A stretch of 64,000 nucleotides of DNA from Tetraselmis striata (Eukaryota > Chlorophyta > Chlorodendrophyceae > Chlorodendrales > Chlorodendraceae): positions 1-64,000 of the forward strand of contig VCJN01001421.1 in NCBI GenBank assembly GCA_006384855.1, written 5' to 3'. The stretch's first letter is position 1. Every line of letters starts with the position of its first letter. Position numbers and translations under genes: made by a program. The notes below the pieces were generated by a model. The model made no database searches, was not told the DNA's origin, and saw only the letters and a list, made by a program, of their open reading frames with translations. This document shows positions 1 through 12,028 of this stretch, piece by piece.

Positions 1-1997
1 CGGCGCGATGGCAACGCAGGGGGCATGTCCGACTGCGGCCACAACAACAGAGAGTGTCGCCGGGGCATTGGTTAGAGCGAGAGCAACGATACACTTGCGC
101 ATGAGCGGCGCCATTCCCCCCAAGTCGGATATTGAACAACGGTTAGCGCAAAAGAGCGCCGCCACACACGGCAAACATTTCGTGACGCCGTGAAGGAGCG
201 CGCGACGCGAGTGATGGCTTGCAGGGCAGCAGCGCCCGCCCCCGACGTCCTCCTTCGCCCTTACCGGTATGTTGCGTAGCTGTCGTCGTTGACAATTGTG
301 ACGGTCGACGGCCATGGTAGCAGTCTGCGCGTCCGCCTCACCTAACCTCAAGGTTTTGATTCACTGCGAGATTACTGCTCTGCGGGAGCCCCGTAGGCCA
401 GTTTGTGACTCGGCTATGGGTGCTGAGGTTGAACCCCCTCCCCCCCCCCCCCCCCCCCCCACCAACTGGGACCCCCTAGCTCCAACACCTCGTTGCGCAC
501 ATGGTCACCAAAAATGTCTCCGTCGGCTGCCAAACTGGGGCAGGACTTGGGAACTTGGAACCCATCTTGGGTGCACGAACCAAGTAAAATCACGATTATT
601 GGGGGCTGACTGTCGCTGACGATGAAGCAACGAATGAGCGTCGCACGACGACTCGCACCGACGACGTGGTCCTCGGTGCGGATTTGATCAGCCATGACCC
701 TCACACGAACAAGTACACGAAGCCGCTGCAGAAGGCAGCGAGCTGGAAGATGGTCATGCGAGTGGTGGTGGCTGCCCGGCCTAAGTAATTATAGCTTGCC
801 GGCCGGAAGCGGAGCATCACTGGCGATGGGACATTCCTTACATAGAGAGACCTGGCGGTACCGGTAACATGACCGGATGATGGAACCACCAAACCGTACG
901 GGGAGCATAACCGTGCGCGCGCCGGCTGTGATCCGGGAATAATAGCGGAAGATATCATCCTTGATAGGGGATAGGAAACCCAAAAACCAGTGTAGAATTC
1001 ATTCCTGGGTATAAACACCAGTACTTAACGAGTATAAATACCATACGTACTTGTGCAGGTAATAGTACTGTTTTTCGCGGTGGATTTGTTACTGATGGAA
1101 AAATGACCTTTTATGAATGTAATTCACACCAGTACCGCACCAGGCGGCGGTACCAGGGGTATCGTACTTCACTGATTACACGTGCTAGTTGCAAAATTTA
1201 AGAAATCCATACAGAAATCCAGAAGAAAATCCAGCTACGGGCCACAAGAGGCGGGAACCGCCATGACAGCCACCGATCAGGCATCACCACCAGCCAGCCG
1301 CCGCTCCACGCAGTAGGGACGCTCTCCCCAGCACACAATCCCGGGCCACTCCAATAGCGGCACTAGGCCGAATGTGATGTGAAGGCGCCGACAGGAAAGG
1401 GGCTTCGAAGTAGAGGTCTCGCAGCAAGGAGCGGAAGTGGGAGGGTCCAACCCAGAACGGGGCGCCACGGGCGTGCAACAGACGCAGGCCACCCCGCGCC
1501 AAATCCGCCGCCAGCTCGGTCGCGTCCCCTTCCGCCAAACGTAGAACGCCTTCCCCAGCACAACGTCCCGGTCCACTCCAATAGCGGCGCTGGGCCGAAT
1601 GTGATGTGGAGGCGCCAACAGGACAGGAAGGGGGAGGGTGCTCAAAGAACAGCGAACGGGGACTTGACCGAACCAGCAACGACGTGAGACTTCAGGAGGT
1701 AGCGTACTTCAGTACAGGGCACCCTTAACCTGGTAACGTACCTCGGGGACGTTACCAGGTCCCTGTACCCGTGGTGCCTGGTAACGTACTTCGGGGACGG
1801 ATCGGCGCCGATAGAGACCCATCACCGTGCGACGGCCCTCTTGCCGCTCCCCGCCGCCCGCGCCCCCCCCCCCCCCCCCCCCCCCCTTCTCCTGCCGCCC
1901 ATCCCCGACGCTACTCCCTCACCAATTCCAGCATAATTCAGCCTTATCATCCAAGAGGACGGGTGGTTTTCTTCTGGCCGCTGGTTTCTGTGACAGC
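1..1997. other. Intergenic region upstream of the first gene
   Basis: I recognise no gene here. It holds a C run at about 440-460, a second long C run at about 1863-1886 (just upstream of the first gene's start codon) and the direct repeats listed next. A short element containing GGTAACGTAC followed by TCGGGGACG occurs twice, at about 1730-1750 and 1780-1800. Open frames on both strands at 1277-1690 are composition-driven and overlap each other. Confidence 0.5.
1312..1632. repeat. Pair of ~90-bp imperfect direct repeats
   Basis: Copy 1 lies at about 1312-1400 and copy 2 at about 1541-1632. They share CTCCCCAGCACA-like and CACTCCAATAGCGGC blocks followed by GGGCCGAATGTGATGTG. The spacing is about 229 bp. 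I see no coding sense; these are possibly remnants of a larger tandem repeat. Confidence 0.65.
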
Positions 1998-4696
1998 ATG
2001 GAGGCGGCGGCGAGTGAGACGTCGCCCTTTGCCGCCGAGGAGGACATCGGCAGCGGCGGTGGCAGCTGGTGGACTCGGGCGACGCGCTATGTCGTCGACG
2101 GCAGCTCGTGGCTTAGCTGGGGTAGCGGGCGAGATGCTTTGAACCCCGCAGCCTCAGAGACTCTGCTGCCGCCAGACGAGAGCGCTGGCGTGGCGGAGGC
2201 GGGGCATGCTGTAGAGCGGATGCCGTCGGCGGAGGGCGTCCAGTCGCCGCCTGGCACCTCCCCTCCTCAGTCCGTGCCGCAACCGCACGAGCGCAGCCTG
2301 TCTACGCTGCCAGAGGGACTATACATGGATTCTTGGCAGGATCCGCTTTTTGCAGACCAGTCTGTGAGCCTGCCGGCCTTCCTGATGCCCAAGACCAGCG
2401 CCGCATTGGCAGGCTCCAGCAGGTGTGGGGGGGGGGGGGGGGGGGGGCTTCATCGGGGCGAAATGGAGGGTTGCGGAGGAGTCGTGCATGCTAATTATTG
2501 TCAAACTGAGGCACTGGCGGTGCTTTTTTTACTGCTGCTGCAGCAGCAGCAGTTGCGTCTGGGGCTGGCTGCGCAAGTGGCGCACCACACAAAGGCAGAG
2601 CTGTAAGTGTCGCCCCACCATATGAATTGCGGCACGTTGTGACCCTGGTCGCATCACTAGCACATTGTTCCGAGCTGGAGGGTGGGCTGATGGATGTGTG
2701 TTGCCTGGTGTCATGTACTGTAGCACGCAACGTATATGAGACTGCCATCAATCCGGTGAGCCGATGCTGCCCTGGTCCTGTTGTGTGCCTGTTGCCTGCC
2801 TGCCTGCCTGTTAGACTGGAGGAAGCCCTACAGAGCTCTTTCTCTCCGATGGCTGCCAAACAACGGGAGGGGCTGAGCGTTCATGGATCCATTGCTGCCT
2901 TCTTTTGCAGGATGAAGAGCCCAACACACCGGATATGCTGCACCGTCGTGCGCGCCCTGCCATTCCACACCTTTGTGGGGTAGGGTTACGCATTGTGGCC
3001 GCCTGAGCAGATGTACTTGCCAGCGCACTGACCGCGCCCCCTAACGTCATTGATCTGCCAGGCTACCAGAGGGTGCTGGGTGCCCAGGGCGCGCCAGAGC
3101 TGGACCACTTCAACGCGCAGGAGCTAAATCGCGCATACGTCATGCGGCCACTGCGCATGGCCGCCTGGCTGCTGCTGCTGCTGCTGGGCTACGCTGCCAC
3201 GCTGGGCTGGTGCCAGGCCGGTGTGCCGCAGAAGTGCATGAAAGCGCAGTCACCTGGCATTGCAATACTGTCTGGCATTTCTCAGGTGCTGCAGATGGGC
3301 TTTGTCACAGGCTGGTTTGCGCGCATCACCCACGAGTGAGTCCCAAACCACCCCGCCTGCTTGGCGTCCTGCACCTGACAATAGCAACCGCCGCCTCAGC
3401 CACAACCCACTTGTCTTTGCGCACCCGTAGGAAGCGCTTTGCCTGGCTTATTGCCAAGGAGAACCTGTGGTTCTACGCGGTATTTCTCCTCACATCGCCT
3501 GTCATTGGGCTGATGGCCAACCTGCCAGGTACGGGTGCTTGCTGCGCTGGATATACAGGGCTAACCGTAGGAAATGGAAACTAGGAGTTCCATCCACATA
3601 ATTCACGACATGCACCCCTCCCTACTTCCCCAAGCCTTTCAGCACAGTCTGGAGGACATCAAACACTGGAGCGCAAGCATGGCAGTCGCAGTGGGTGTGG
3701 CAGTGCTGCTGGCGGTGCTATCCATCCTGTGGCACAGTTGGCAGGCGTTCCGACGGGCCCCGGCTGTGGGGCTGGTATTTGTTGGCACCCGATTTGTCAT
3801 CCTCGCCTTCTTTTTTACAGGTGCTTTTCCTTCTCAACATGGGCGCATGCTGTATCTAGATATAGCCGTGTGCACGTACTGCGTAGCCTCTTCCACGTTT
3901 GGAGTTTTTTTCTGATTTGTTTAAAACGGTAGGTACATATGCTTGCTTTGTAGCCTTTTATTACAGTATTGTCCAGCCCGCTGTCATAGATATTACATGC
4001 ACATGTGTTAGAATGTTATTGTCTGTTTATACCAACAATACTAGGCGTGTATATGTATATATATGTGTATATGAAGATAGGTTTGTATATATACCTATGT
4101 GTTATCCTATCATATACATATTATGTATATATGCATATATGAATGTGTGTTTATGTATATATATACACATACATACATATATGTACATATGGATATACAT
4201 AGATATATGTTTATAGACATATACATATATATATATATATATATGCACACACACATGCTGTGATATGCTGGCCAATGCCTGACATGGCTGCCATGCTGTG
4301 CAGTGAAGGAGCTGTCGGAGGATCACCCACGGCACCGGTTCCACGTGTACCCGTACCTGCTCTTGTGGTGGACGAGCCTCTTCTCAGAATACAATCACGT
4401 GGTGTCCGATGCCACCATGGTCACCGGCGCAGCATTCCTGGTCCAGGTGGCCCTGCCTGCTCAAAACTGCCTGACGCCACTCCATCCCGTGAAAGCGTAC
4501 CTTGCTGGCTCTCTGTCGCTGAGCCCCACAGCTGCTGTTTGCAGGGCATCGCCGTCCACTCCCTTGAGGTGGGCAGCCCATGGTGACCAGCCCACTGCCA
4601 CAGGTCAACCCCAGTATGTACTGGCCAGGACCAGTCAGGCCCCATCCGCCAGCAGATTTTCTAGAGGGGTTTCTGTCTTTTGATGCCATGTCCTGA
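1998..4696 (+). CDS. Multi-exon polytopic membrane protein of unknown function
   Basis: Eight exons can be proposed: 1998-2422, 2911-2974, 3062-3335, 3431-3528, 3635-3820, 4304-4446, 4545-4568 and 4604-4696 (stop TGA). From exon 3 onward the phases agree. The exon 1/exon 2 join does not close cleanly, so one boundary there is wrong or a small exon is missing. The product is about 430 residues. An acidic, Ser/Pro-rich N-terminal third (with SWWTRATRYVV) is followed by at least four hydrophobic segments: AAWLLLLLLGYAATLG, FYAVFLLTSPVIGLM, MAVAVGVAVLLAVLSIL and VGLVFVGTRFVILAFFF. A conserved-looking block reads HVYPYLLLWW, LFSEYNHVVSDATMVTG and FLVQGIAVHS. I do not recognise the family. Intron 1 starts GTGT followed by 21 G. 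The gene is convergent with the transferase gene, about 160 bp away. Confidence 0.7.
4040..4256. repeat. AT-rich TATA/TACA-type microsatellite within an intron
   Basis: This stretch inside the intron before the sixth exon of the membrane-protein gene consists almost wholly of TATA, TGTATA and TACATA units. It ends in a (TA)n run followed by CACACACACA. It contrasts sharply with the GC-rich surroundings. Confidence 0.85.
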
Positions 4697-4856
4697 TGTA
4701 CTATGGGCGGTTACAAGAAATAGCAATAACAGGACAGCTGCCCTGCTTGGGCCGTATGGGTAACCGCGACGTGATTGCCCTGCTTTGGCCTCTCCATGAA
4801 ATGACACTGGCTTACAGATTGCATGAGATGTGCGCTGCCTACGGCCTCGCTGGGCT

Positions 4857-6832
4857 CTACCTGCGGTTTTGTGGATGCAGAGCTGTGGCGCCATACGTGC
4901 TGTAGTCGAAGAAATCGAGGCTCTTATGCTGCTTGTATGCGCGCAGTAGCTCCTGTGGTGCCGCCGCAGCACGCTGGCACGAGGGCCTCGCCTGCATAGC
5001 CTCCTGCGGACCAGAACAGCCGCGAGGTCACACATGGCTTGCACACCCCCGGGTGCAAAATGTCAGCGCCAACAGCAATGCTCACCAGCCAGCTGCTGAT
5101 GGCCCCGCCGCAGATCTCTGTCGCGTCTACACCATGGAAATTGCGCCCTATGATGTCGAATCTCTCGATAAACGGCATCAGCACTAGGTCGGCCTGCCAA
5201 GATGACAGATGGGAGAAGGGGGGGGGCTTGTAACTGTGCTTAGAAACACCCAGTGTAGCATGTGAGGGAGAGAGGGCGCTGCCACGTGACACTGCGATGG
5301 CACTACAGGTGGGGACAAGCTTCTCTTTCCGGGAGAAATAGAGGGGGGGGGGGGGGGGGGTACAATAGTCACTTGAGCCCCCAGCAAGAAGGGGCCGCCG
5401 CTCTTGGCGAGTGCCTGCTGCATCTGCCCAAGCGCGGACTCGTATCGCTTCAGCTGAGACGCACTAGCATGTGTGCCGATGCCCCAGAATCTGCGACCGC
5501 CCCGCAATTTGGCGGCGGCAGTCAGTCGCGCGGAGCGTGTACATGAGGCGTCTGGCATGCGTATATGCAAGGGCGAGTATCTGCGCCTCCACCTGCCATC
5601 TCTTCCGGAGGCCATGTCAAGCCCGGATGATACAATGCCAGATGCGGCAGAGATAAGGCTCTCCATCTCGTGGTGGGCTGGGCTACCTGCCTCAGGGCTC
5701 AGAGCGGGCCCAGGTAGCTCGGCATTCAGCACGCTGGGTACCAGAACAGGGGGCAGCACACCAGCCACATCAGCAGTGGCATGGCCATGTTAGGTGGAGT
5801 GCAGAGTGGGAGGTCGCGAGGACAGGCACAGGGCAGATGCAGCTGCTGCCAGCGGCGCTGGTGTCACCGGCACAAGTCGATGCTTTCCACCTCTACACGC
5901 CCCGTTGCACTGAACTCGATGGCAGGTACTAATCCGCGCGGGTTGACTGCTGAGTACCTACAGTCCATGCACGCATGCATGTGCATGAAGCTGAGTAATA
6001 TGCGAGATAGGCAACATACAGCACAGCATAGAGCGACGATGCACGAAAAGCGGACGCACCAGCCTGGTTTGGAGGACAGATCGATGTGAACGGTCTCGAA
6101 GTCCGCCCCCTGTTTGTGAGGGGGCAGGAGTGGGGAACATTTGCCCCAGATACCACGCCGATCTTGGTCATTGAGCGAGGTCCGCCCTCCCGTGTCCTCG
6201 CCCCTATACATCGGAAGATGCAGCAAGTGCCCCCCCCCCCCCCCCCCTCCACCCCGCCTCCTCGGGTGCCCTGGGCGACTTGCCTTCTCCAACAGTGTCA
6301 GCAGCACGCGCTGAGCGTAAGGGCAGAGCATGTGGGTGTAAAATACCAGCTCTCGGTCTCGCACGGGAGATGCGTTCGACAGCACGTCGAGATCCACAGC
6401 GCTCGCGAGTATTGCACCCTGAGCGGTGTGGATAGGCAGGGGGGGGGGGGGGGGCAGCGCTCTCTCACGCGACCCCCTCCCCAAACCTATAGGGCTGCAA
6501 GGAGAAAGAGCATATGGACGGAGTTTGCTCCGCAGGTAAGATTATAGACACCTGCTCACCGTGCTGGCGGCTTTCTCGCTACAGGAGAGCCTGTGCCTAG
6601 CAGCCGGGAATGCTATGAGGGGGGCTCGGCGCCAGCGCAGCCTTGCTGCACCTCTGGCGGAGTCTTGTGACAAGGCGCACAAATGCGACGACGGCGCGCG
6701 CACAACGCGAGCTGCTGGGACGGATGCCGAGAGAGACATTGAGAGGCGCGCCGCAGACCAACGAGGAAGCCCGCGTCGACCTCCGGCTCCGGACCTGAGT
6801 GCGACTTGGTTTGTTGTGTCCCAGGCTGCCAC
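4857..6832 (-). CDS. Glutathione S-transferase (omega/lambda-like), probably organelle-targeted
   Basis: Eight exons, with phases that close to 354 codons: 6832-6560, 6418-6284, 6109-6060, 5957-5868, 5733-5593, 5490-5373, 5193-5086 and 5003-4857. Exon 1 codes for about 90 residues rich in Ala, Arg and Ser, like a transit peptide; an internal Met at about 6739 is an alternative start. Exons 2-4 give the thioredoxin-like domain, with LVFYTHMLCPYAQRVLL. The cysteine of CPYAQR is the expected catalytic residue of Cys-type GSTs (omega, lambda, DHAR). They also give NPRGLVPAIEF, the glutathione-binding cis-Pro turn. Exons 5-8 give the helical C-terminal domain (ALAKSGGPFLLGAQ, ADLVLMPFIERF, FFDYSTYG). 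The intron after exon 2 appears to use a GC donor (GCAAGT). The intron after exon 6 has a long C run 11 nt past its donor. The LINE ends about 100 bp upstream of the start codon. The substrate is unknown; thiol transfer or dehydroascorbate reduction is typical of such classes. Confidence 0.85.
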
Positions 6833-6922
6833 CGACGTCCCCGAGTGCTGACCGGTGACAAATCTGCATCGTGTCCATCGATCGTCCCCATCGCGAACGT
6901 CGCCCGTAGATATATAATCCTT

Positions 6923-6932
6923 GGTCGCTCAT
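6923..6932. repeat. Target-site duplication, 3' side of the LINE
   Basis: GGTCGCTCAT, identical to 11883-11892. It abuts the poly-T (poly-A on the minus strand) end of the LINE. Confidence 0.9.
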
Positions 6933-7181
6933 TTTTTTTTCCGCCCCCGGGACAGGACTGGCACCAGTGAAACCCTTGCAGCGTCTCTACGACGGCCGTT
7001 TAGGCAGCAATCCAGTTACGGAAAGCCCTGAGTAGGCGACGCTCCGTTATAGTCATCAAGCAAATTGCCGAAGCATTTCGCAAGACTAATTGAAGGCCAG
7101 TGACGGAATTTCCAACACTGTTGGATCACCGTCTAAAACACTGCCATCAAAATACCCGGCACTGACCACGAAAGGTCCGCC

Positions 7182-10100
7182 CTACCCGTTTGGGCGTCGG
7201 CCCATTCGAGTAATGCGAGTTGGGGCAAGCCCCAACCCGCGGAGCAAAGCATTTCGGGAGTGCGATACATGTGCAACAAAAAAGGCAATGTGAGGGAGGG
7301 CCTGACGCCATAGCTGGAAAAATTTCCCATTCCCAGTAAAATCCAGGGCGCCGTGAAGGGAGGGGGGGACCCCGCCCAAAATAAAGGCAGTTAAGTCCTC
7401 AGGTGTTGACGCACTAACCTGACTACTAATAAAATCCCTGAACTCCGGAACTAACAACCCAAAATTATGACGGTGATACCCCCACCGCGGGCACTCCACC
7501 AACATATGTTCGATAGTCTCATATTCACCTCCGCCACATGCAGGGCAGTGTTCAAGGAACCGCTCAGGCATGGCATGAATCCGGGCCAATCGGCGGGCAG
7601 TGGGAAATACTCGGGTGCGTAATTGTATCATAATGTGCAACCCGGCCACAACCCCCGCGGGGACACCCACACCGTACTGTGGCAACGGGTTTGACGCATA
7701 GGACGCCTGGACATATATACCCCAGGTGTTATTGCGTGCTAACGATACCGACGATTCGTAACGCGCCCACACCGATGCCTTTACTAGTTTAGCGGCATCG
7801 CGCGCGGCTAGTGACCTCCACTCAAGTGGAAGGTGCGCCCCCTCAGCTAGCCCTACGTTCGCCCTAGCTAGTCGATCTAACCACCGCACAGTCCCCGACG
7901 TCCACGTGTTAGGGCGCGCCCGACTTGGCTGATCTACTAAATGGGTTATACATGTATTCAAGTCGGATGCTTTAAGGAACGCCCGAGCCCGTGCCGCAGC
8001 GGCCGTAGCCTCTATGGGCGCAATATCCAATTCCCGCATCATCGGTGCAGTGGCTACCCCAGGGGAGTTTTTACCTACCCCAATGAGGCAACGCAAGCAC
8101 TGATTGAGTACAGTTTGTAATTTATTTGCGCCGCTAGTTCTATCCATGCCCCATACTTCACACCCATAAGTTAAAACCGGCAGTACACAGGTTTTAAAAA
8201 CCGACACACGCACATTAATAGGGATTATGTCCCGTCCACCGACTAATACCGAATCGAGCGCCTCAATAGCGCGTTTACCCTTCTTAACCCGGTCGTCTAC
8301 TATGTGTTGCATACCTAAATCCGACTTAATGACCGTACCCAAGTACCTATATTCATTTACAACCGGTACCCGTTCCCCCCCAAGCTGCCATCGGGCAGCT
8401 TGTTCGCGTAACGCGGTCTCGTCGGAATATCGGCCTAATGCCATCACCCCACACTTAAGTACCCCAAACCCCATAAAATGATGCTCCGCCCACTGCGAGA
8501 AGTGGGCGAACATGGCATGCAGGTTATCGAACGAGCATGTGATACCAACAGCGTCGTCCGCGTATAACTGACCTGGCACCCTTAGTGGTTGCCTTGCCGC
8601 TAATGTGTCAGTGCACCATGGAACATCACATCCTAGATGTTCTACCCCATCGAATATATCGTTTATAAATATGTTAAATAGGATGGGGGAAGCGGGGCAT
8701 CCCTGTCGGAGGCCACGCTCTATGGGTATGGGGTCTGATAGTGTTCCCGGGGCCACCCCTGTCTTGACCCGTACCATACTATCCCTGTATAAAGTTTTAA
8801 TGAAGGTAAGCATATGACCCGAAACTCCTATGGCTTGTAGTTTTAGGAATAAAAGCTCATGAGGTACGGTGTCATATGCCTTCCTAAAGTCAATAAAACC
8901 CGCGTACGTGGGTAGACCTGCCGCTTGGCGACGAGCCGCGATATCGAACAAGCTGGCGACTTGCATGGGGCCCTCCTCATTCCGCATAAAACCCGCTTGC
9001 CAACGGCGGATTATCCCTTTAGCTTGGCAGACGTCTTGCAAGCGTTGGGAAATGATGGTCATAAGGAGTTTCATAGCGGCACCCATAATCGAAATACCCC
9101 TATAATTGTCCATAACGGTCGCGTCGCCTTTCTTGGGCACCGATACTATGGCCGAGCTACGCCACTGCTGGGGGATATAGTTCTTAGTCCATATCCCGTT
9201 AAGAAAGGCCAGCAATGCCTTGCCAAAATGGCTATTCGGGGCGTATATCGCCAATTTTAAAGCCTCTGCAGTGATCCCATCCTGCCCCTGCTGGGCCTTA
9301 TTATTTTTTAAACGCCTAAGAGCCTTGACTAGTTCCTCCCATGTTATATGCCCATTAACCCCGTTTAGTGCGGGGGCAATGGGTGGGGATGTACCGTGTC
9401 GGTGTTCCCACGCCGCACGGTATATCGCCACCCGTTGTGCTAGGGGGTGGGGGTCACGCAGCAGCTCCCGATAGTGCCGCGCCCAGCACGCATTGATTTC
9501 GCCCGGCTCGTTATGAAGTACCCCCGATACCGGATCGCGTACTGGCTGGTCGTTCGCGCCCTCGAATGAACCCTGCCCCTTACGGAGAGAGCGCGCCCAC
9601 TTCCAGAACTCCCGTCTCCCACCACCCTTCTTAAAATCCTGAACCGCTTTTAGCACGGCCCGCTCCCTCTGGCGGCGGCGGTTATTACGTACTAGTGTCC
9701 GGACCCTATGCCGTGCAGCAGCATAATGTGCCGACGCTAGAGCGGCATCCCGAGGGCCCCTAGTCCCCCGGCACGCCATAAAGGCCATGCGCCGACGATT
9801 AATCGCACCTAGGATAGACCGTTGGAGCGGCGGCCCTAGGCCACGACGCCTGGGCTTGGTAACAGCCCCTACCCCACGCGCCGCCGACCATATTGCCTGG
9901 ATAAAGTGGTCGGCGCCGGTGTCTAGGGATCCCCCCCCTCCCGAAGGCCCGCCGTCTACAGGTGGGTCATCTAGAGGGGTGAGCACCGCGAACGGATTAG
10001 CGGTGACAAAATCGTGGAACGGGTTGGGCCATTCAGAGGGAGAGTCACCGTGGGCCGGTTTGGGAATGGACCTTGCAGACAGGCGTTCATGCAGGGGAGG

Positions 10101-11210
10101 TGGACAGGCATCCTCACGGATGGCGCCCACGGGGAAAGAAGACAGGACAGGGAAGTGATCGGAGGTGTCCCAAGAGTAGTCCACCCATGCCGAGGGCGAG
10201 AGAGGGGGGGGAGGGCCTATGGTGGGAGGCCATGCGATGAAGTGGTCGAGAACGCGGCAGCTGCCCCTCCGGCAAGTACCCCGTTCGCGCGCCGATGCAT
10301 CCCGCGGCCACATGGGCTTACCGCCGGGAAGGCACCGCCAACGCCTGAGTAGAGCCGTCAACTCCCTTTCATCCATGTTCCAATCCCCCCCCACCACAAT
10401 CATATCCCTCGGATAACTCGTCCGAAGCCGCGCCAACTCTTCGCGCAGGCGGTCCCGATACGGTTCCCCCTGTGAGCCGGTGGGCAAATAGGCCGAGATA
10501 AATATAGTGGCCGCGGAGTCACTGCAACCTCCCCCCACCCGGACACAGGTCCAACATGGGTGGGGCGCGCCGACTGCCCGCGCCCGGTACGGCGACCGGA
10601 CTAACACACAACACCCACGTTCCGATGCAACGCGGTCCCCGAACGAATAGTAGTCAGCGTACCCATTAAAACGCACTCGCATATCGGTCGCCCTAACCGT
10701 GGTCTCCTGAATGAGCAGAACATCTACAGATCGCTCGATCAGCTACGCGCCAACATCCTCCACCTTAGAAGACAACCCATTCACATTAAGCGTCGCAACG
10801 CACAGGTGGGCGGGCATGGGAGGGAGGGGAAAGGGCAAGGGGTGGGAGGGAGGGGGAGGGCGGGCGGCGTGGCGATCCCAGTACGAGCGGTGTTCCCGCA
10901 AGTACCAACCCCACCGGCATGCAAAACGCTGTAAGCGCTCGCGGACATGCGCACCCTGCCCTTGGGTATAATACACATCAAAGCGCACTAGCCCATCCCG
11001 CTGCAACACACGATCGATCTTCGGAATGGCCGAGGGCCGGCCATTAAACGCCCGATCGACGCGGCTCCAGAAGGCAGGTAGTGGCGACGGGTCCCCCCAA
11101 CAACACACACGACGCAGGGACGCCCCAGCGCCCTCAGCCAAGTGCCCAACCGTCCAAGGGCGAACCCCCGTCACTATGACGGCTGCACCCGGTGGCGCGC
11201 GGTTGCCCAT
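7182..11210 (-). pseudogene. LINE polyprotein: endonuclease, reverse transcriptase, zinc knuckle; one in-frame TAG
   Basis: The frame runs 1,343 codons from ATG at 11210 to the stop at 7182, broken only by TAG at 10743-10745. The part upstream of the TAG (155 residues) carries a possible RNA-binding region and then CVATLNVNGLSS, the start of an AP-type endonuclease. Downstream follow LLIQET (catalytic Glu), GGDWNMD and TSDHFPV, all endonuclease signatures. The reverse transcriptase shows FIDFRKAYDTV, GLRQGCPASPILFNIFIND and YADDAVG. Near the C-terminus, CPACGGG...ETIEHMLVECP is a CCHC-type knuckle. I see no RNase H domain. The TAG lies inside the endonuclease just before its catalytic Glu, so an unassisted product starting at the next ATG (10682) would lack the N-terminal Asn and Glu motifs. 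Readthrough, a recent mutation or a base error could each explain it. Confidence 0.9.
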
Positions 11211-11553
11211 ATCGGGGCCAACCCTACCGGAGCTACGGTTATGTTATACCAGGCGGGAAAACTCGGTAATGCGGTAGGGTCCTGGCAAACATTCCCTAGC
11301 GCGAGGTACAAGGGTTACGGATCCCCGAGTCGCCGGCCGGACAGGGCCGACAGCAAGGGGCGGATACCGCTCGGTTAGGGACTAGTTTTTACGCGATGGG
11401 GGCGCTAAGGCCTGCCGGTTTGACCGCGGGAGGGCGGGCGGGCGGGCTGGGGCAATCTTGCCTGCGAAACGGAGCCGGGTTGCACCAAGAATCCTGTCCC
11501 GTCCTCGTGGCGTCCTGTCCTGGCCTTTTCTGTCCTCCGACCTGTCGGCGGGG

Positions 11554-11555
<2 letters not shown>

Positions 11556-11587
<32 letters not shown>
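11556..11587. repeat. 32-nt G homopolymer in the LINE 5' leader
   Basis: This is the longest homopolymer in the window. It lies in the non-coding leader of the LINE, where it reads as poly-C on the transcribed strand. Confidence 0.9.
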
Positions 11588-11882
11588 CGCTCGACGCAAG
11601 CAATAACTTAGTCGGTTAGTCCCCTAACCGCGCGACCGATCGCGGGATCCTCGCCGACACACGCAACCGCGACAACCGGTAAAACCCGCAAAGCTGCGCG
11701 GCTAGTCCCGAAGGAGGGCCGTTGGAGTGCTGATGATCGGCTGGCTGGCTGACTGGCTGGCGCTGGGGGGCTGGCGGGCTGACGGGCTGACGGGCGGTCG
11801 GCTCGGCGGAGCGGACGGCGTCGCGAGTACTTAACGGCAGTACTGCGCTTAACACAGGGAAAAAGCGGCTGAGAAGTGAGAA

Positions 11883-11892
11883 GGTCGCTCAT
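11883..11892. repeat. Target-site duplication, 5' side of the LINE
   Basis: GGTCGCTCAT, identical to 6923-6932. Confidence 0.9.
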
Positions 11893-12028
11893 GCTTTGCC
11901 TTCACCCGACTCTATCCAGTTCAAAATCCAGCATCGACGCTTCCTGCGTCCCTGTTAGTTCTGTTTGTAATGCGCATTTGTTAAAGCCCTGATGGAATAA
12001 AATGACAAAACCCAGCAGCATCGACGCC

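Larger units (their letters stand above)
6933..11882 (-). mobile_element. Full-length non-LTR retrotransposon (LINE, APE type), ~4.95 kb
   Basis: Bounded by a 10-bp direct duplication (GGTCGCTCAT) and ending in a short poly-A tract on the minus strand. In order on the minus strand it has: a 5' leader of about 670 bp with a 32-nt C run (G on the plus strand, about 11556-11587), one long reading frame, and a 3' UTR of about 250 bp. The same 3' end recurs at four other places in this window, so this is an active or recently active family here. The body is complete, but the reading frame has one internal TAG. Confidence 0.93.

Noticed and set aside
1277-1690. Overlapping frames of 70-130 codons on both strands
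   Set aside because: These are GC-rich repeat sequence with three frames open at once and no protein-like content.
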